Assembly (NCBI GenBank): GCA_034433305.1
Contig: DAOUAM010000047.1
Location: 1 to 8,246 of the forward strand
Direction: 5' to 3'
Length of the DNA: 8,246 nt
Origin: DAOUAM01 sp034433305
GTDB lineage: Bacteria; Chloroflexota; Dehalococcoidia; Lucifugimonadales; DAOUAM01
Positions 6,269-8,246 of the stretch are shown here, piece by piece (position 1 is the first letter of the stretch; each line of letters starts with the position of its first letter). The notes beneath the pieces were generated by a model. The model was given only the letters and a program-made list of their open reading frames with translations. It was not told where the DNA came from and ran no database searches. The translations under genes were made by a program, and so were the position numbers.

Positions 6269-7588
6269 CTATGCGGGCTTGGGCGAGGCCTTGACCTGCA
6301 CAGGCCTCGTCAGGGTGAGGACCATGGGTATGCTGACCAGCACGGTGAGGGAAAGGATGAGGAAAGGCTCGCGGTAGTTGCTGCGCAGGTCGAACATCCA
6401 GCCGACAAAGACGGGGCCAATGACGCTGAAGGCGGTACTTACGGTCGTCAGGATGCCCATGACTGAGCCGTAGTGCCTGCGTCCGAAGTAGTCAGCCAGG
6501 AGGGCGAAGCGCACCGGTATGGAGGCGCCAAAGCCGAAGCCCCAGAAGACGATGAAGCCCAGCAGGTGCCAGAGCTGCCAGCCTTCGGTGGTGGTAGCGA
6601 AGATGACGGTGCCAATGAACTGGCAGCCGAAGGCGGTGGCTATGACCATGCGCTTGTCCATCCTGTCGCCCAGCATGCCACTGCCCAGCCGCCCTGTCAG
6701 GCTCATGATGGACACGCCCAGGATAACCAGGCCGGCCATCTCCCGGCTCACGTTGAAGCTGGTCATGGCCGGTATCTGGAAGATGGACGCGGACATGATG
6801 AGCTGTCCCATGCCCATGGCAATGGCCATCTGCCAGAAGGCACGGGTGCGTAAAGCCTGCTTCATGGTGAAGTCGGCCTCAGGGCCATCGGCGGCGCGAG
6901 GCTTACCCCTGGCCCTGGCGGCTGCTGGCTCACCGGCGGCGCCCTCTCGAGCAGGCTCACGCCCGTCGGGCAGGTAGCCGTAAGCCTCGGGGGTGCTCCT
7001 CATCACCATGGCCACAGGTATGCCCACGGCCCAGAAGCCAATGCCTATGAGCAGCAACCCCATCCGCCAGTCGGTGGCCTCAATGAGCCAGACCACCCCC
7101 GGCACCAGCATGCCGCCGATGGCGGAGCCTGCCGAGGTGTAGGACATGGCCCTGGCCCGCATGGCGACGAACCAGTTGGCAATGGTAGTCGTGACGATGA
7201 GGAAGGAGCCGAAGGACAGCCCGACGGTGATGACGATGAAGGCCGCGTAGAACTGCCAGAGAGAGGTGACGCGGCTGAGCAGGATGAAGCCCAGCCCGGT
7301 CAGGAGTACGCCACCCAGCATTACCTTCCTCGGCCCGTACTTGTCCAGGAAAAAGCCCACGAAGGGCGAGATGACTCCCGACTCGGTGCGCTGGATGGAG
7401 ATGGCCGCGGCGGTGATGGCACGGCTCCACTGGAAGTGCTCCACGATGGGGTCAAAAAATGCACCGAAGCCTTGCCAGAAGGTCCCTGAGGTATAGGCCT
7501 GGCTTACTGAGCCTGCTGCAACTATCCACCAGCCGTAAAAGGGACGTTTTCGTGGCTGGTCCTTGGCGCGGGCCAAAACCCTTAACAA
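6269..7588 (-). CDS. MFS transporter, OFA/monocarboxylate-type
   Basis: This 439-residue polytopic membrane protein of the major facilitator superfamily is closest in style to the oxalate/formate antiporter and monocarboxylate branches. FYGWWIVAAGSV (17-28) opens the first helix, as is typical there. Motif A is GFFLDKYGPRKVM (78-90), and a second copy, LGSGMLGDRMDKRMVI (301-316), opens the second half. A charged, Ala-rich cytoplasmic loop (about 205-243) separates the two six-helix bundles. ADYFGRRHYGSVMGIL (365-380) is another conserved loop. The start is TTG at 7588-7586, with GGAG (+ strand 7594-7597) five bases upstream. No ATG or GTG occurs between it and the in-frame stop at 7651-7649. 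It probably moves a small organic acid, but the substrate is not readable. Confidence 0.88.
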   Translation of the reverse strand: MLRVLARAKDQPRKRPFYGWWIVAAGSVSQAYTSGTFWQGFGAFFDPIVEHFQWSRAITAAAISIQRTESGVISPFVGFFLDKYGPRKVMLGGVLLTGLGFILLSRVTSLWQFYAAFIVITVGLSFGSFLIVTTTIANWFVAMRARAMSYTSAGSAIGGMLVPGVVWLIEATDWRMGLLLIGIGFWAVGIPVAMVMRSTPEAYGYLPDGREPAREGAAGEPAAARARGKPRAADGPEADFTMKQALRTRAFWQMAIAMGMGQLIMSASIFQIPAMTSFNVSREMAGLVILGVSIMSLTGRLGSGMLGDRMDKRMVIATAFGCQFIGTVIFATTTEGWQLWHLLGFIVFWGFGFGASIPVRFALLADYFGRRHYGSVMGILTTVSTAFSVIGPVFVGWMFDLRSNYREPFLILSLTVLVSIPMVLTLTRPVQVKASPKPA

Positions 7589-7645
7589 GTCCGCTCCGAG
7601 GGCGCTGTTGCCCTGCTTCCGAGGAAATAATCGGGTATTAACATA

Positions 7646-7674
7646 ATTCTACTACCCTCAGACTTCATGGTAAA
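7646..7674 (-). promoter_or_regulatory. Sigma70-like promoter of the OFA-type MFS gene
   Basis: On the minus strand TTTACC (+ strand 7669-7674, four of six) and TAGAAT (7646-7651, five of six) are 17 bases apart. The start site would be near 7640, about 50 bases before the TTG start codon. The local AT-richness supports it. Confidence 0.5.
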
Positions 7675-7693
7675 CCCTGGTACTTTGATAATA

Positions 7694-7706
7694 ATTCGCA
7701 GCGAAT
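7694..7706. promoter_or_regulatory. 13-bp perfect palindrome, candidate operator
   Basis: ATTCGCAGCGAAT is fully symmetrical around its central A. It lies in an AT-rich patch 20 bases upstream of the -35 of the MFS promoter. The position and symmetry suit binding of a dimeric regulator. No regulator gene is visible in the window. Confidence 0.3.
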
Positions 7707-7941
7707 GGAATAGTATGACCACATGGGTGCCCCGTATGGCCCCCGCAAGCCGTGCGAGGCGCTGGAGGGGAGCGCCCTGGAGAAAGGCCTGGGGCAGTGC
7801 CCTGGCCGGCCACGCCTCCCATAGCCCCATGGCAGAAAATGGGCCGTATCTCCCCATGGGACTATCGGAATACACTCAACAGCCAGGGTGAAATAGAAGG
7901 CCATCGCATGTCAGATAGGCGGCGGCCACCGGAGACGTTCC
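7707..7941. other. Stretch without a recognisable gene
   Basis: Between the candidate operator and the promoter at 7942 no reading frame has a credible ribosome site or recognisable protein. A few short GC hairpins occur and CCCCATGG is repeated, but nothing can be assigned. Confidence 0.4.
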
Positions 7942-7970
7942 TTGACACCCCATACCCAGGGTGCTAGAAT
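7942..7970 (+). promoter_or_regulatory. Strong extended -10 sigma70 promoter
   Basis: A perfect TTGACA (7942-7947), a 17-base spacer and TAGAAT (7965-7970, five of six) preceded by TGC give a near-consensus promoter with the extended -10 element. Transcription would start near 7977 and enter the insertion sequence in the same direction as its transposase. It is the best promoter in the window, yet no gene lies between it and the IS. Confidence 0.7.
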
Positions 7971-7972
7971 TG

Positions 7973-7990
7973 GCTTGCCTTCGGGCAGGC
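7973..7990 (+). other. C(UUCG)G tetraloop hairpin at the predicted transcript start
   Basis: GCTTGCC (7973-7979) pairs with GGCAGGC (7984-7990), with one G-U wobble, around the loop TTCG, closed by a C-G pair. This is the exceptionally stable UUCG tetraloop class. It would form at or near the 5' end of the RNA made from the promoter at 7942. There is no T run, so a role in 5' stability or leader structure is more likely than termination. Confidence 0.45.
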
Positions 7991-8040
7991 GCCAGCTTGA
8001 GGACCAGCGGTTGCACACATCCCAACCTTTCCTCCGACTA

Positions 8041-8246
8041 GGGCGTGTTTGAAAATATGCTAAACTGGAGGTATGGTACGACGACACGAACTCACCGATA
8101 GCCAGTGGCAGCGCCTGGCACCGCTGCTGCCACCCCAGAAACCACCCCAGGGTCGACCTAACCTGGACCACCGCATGCTCCTCAACGGCATGCTCTGGCG
8201 CCTCAAGACCGGCGCCCCCTGGCGCGACCTCCCTGAGCGGTACGGC
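8041..8246 (+). mobile_element. Left end of an IS5-family insertion sequence (cut by the window edge)
   Basis: GGGCGTGTTTGAAAAT at 8041-8056 resembles the terminal inverted repeats of IS5-family elements and lies 32 bases before an IS5-type transposase start. The preceding CTA (8038-8040), or CTAG counting the first G, would fit the TA or YTAR targets used by IS5 groups. The right end and the second copy of the target duplication are outside the window, so the exact boundary is inferred. Confidence 0.65.
8073..8246 (+). CDS. IS5-family transposase, N-terminal part (DUF4096-like), partial
   Basis: The first 58 residues are visible before the right edge cuts the gene. LTDSQWQRLAPLLPP (7-21) and the stretch LLNGMLWRLKTGAPWRDLP (36-54, ending PERYG at 58) are the standard N-terminal signature (DUF4096, PF13340) of IS5-family DDE transposases. 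In these, the catalytic aspartates follow further downstream. The frame is open throughout. The start is ATG at 8073; GGAGG at 8067-8071 is only one base away, an unusually short spacing, though no other start fits better. Whether the gene is one frame or split by a -1 frameshift, as in some IS5 groups, cannot be seen. Confidence 0.9.
   Translation, partial: MVRRHELTDSQWQRLAPLLPPQKPPQGRPNLDHRMLLNGMLWRLKTGAPWRDLPERYG

Noticed and set aside
7684..7716. Plus-strand TTGATA with a downstream TAGTAT as a promoter
   Set aside because: The spacer is 20 bases and no gene follows on that strand within the next 350 bases.

Overview
The window is a GC-rich bacterial stretch with long overlapping shadow reading frames on both strands. 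It has six substantial genes: five complete and one cut by the right edge. It also holds the end of a CRISPR array and two gene-poor stretches. The ATTGAAAC-ending CRISPR repeat, the CARF-HEPN effector and the mix of MFS and Ldh_2-type genes would fit Chloroflexota or another GC-rich, possibly thermophilic or environmental bacterium. That placement is a weak inference, because no marker gene is present.

Left part (1-1399): the distal end of a CRISPR array, with one intact repeat, one spacer and a terminal repeat whose 3' end has decayed. It is followed on the same strand, 57 bases on, by a CARF-HEPN protein of the Csm6/Csx1-like TIGR02710 (Cas02710) family. This looks like the accessory RNase arm of a type III CRISPR system whose other cas genes would lie left of the window.

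Middle left (1418-4122): two minus-strand metabolic genes. An Ldh_2-family NAD(P)-dependent 2-hydroxyacid dehydrogenase comes first, and an MFS_3-type (EntS-like) exporter follows. Each has its own sigma70-like promoter, and a strong hairpin lies between them, so they are probably separate units rather than one tight operon.

Gene-poor stretch (about 4123-5268): it contains a candidate 40-residue single-pass membrane protein. It also contains a 318-bp segment bounded by 29-bp imperfect inverted repeats (23 of 29 positions match). Each repeat carries an outward-facing TTGACA-N17-CATACT promoter, and a very strong 20-bp hairpin lies inside. This is the most unusual structure in the window and could be a MITE-like or decayed IS element. 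To its right is a hairpin-rich untranslated region leading to an FTR1-family iron permease.

Right part (5269-8246): the FTR1 permease converges with a minus-strand MFS transporter of the OFA/monocarboxylate type, which starts at TTG and has a recognisable promoter. Beyond it is about 450 bases without a convincing gene, holding a near-consensus extended -10 promoter, a C(UUCG)G hairpin at its start site, and then the left end of an IS5-family insertion sequence. The IS transposase runs off the right edge.
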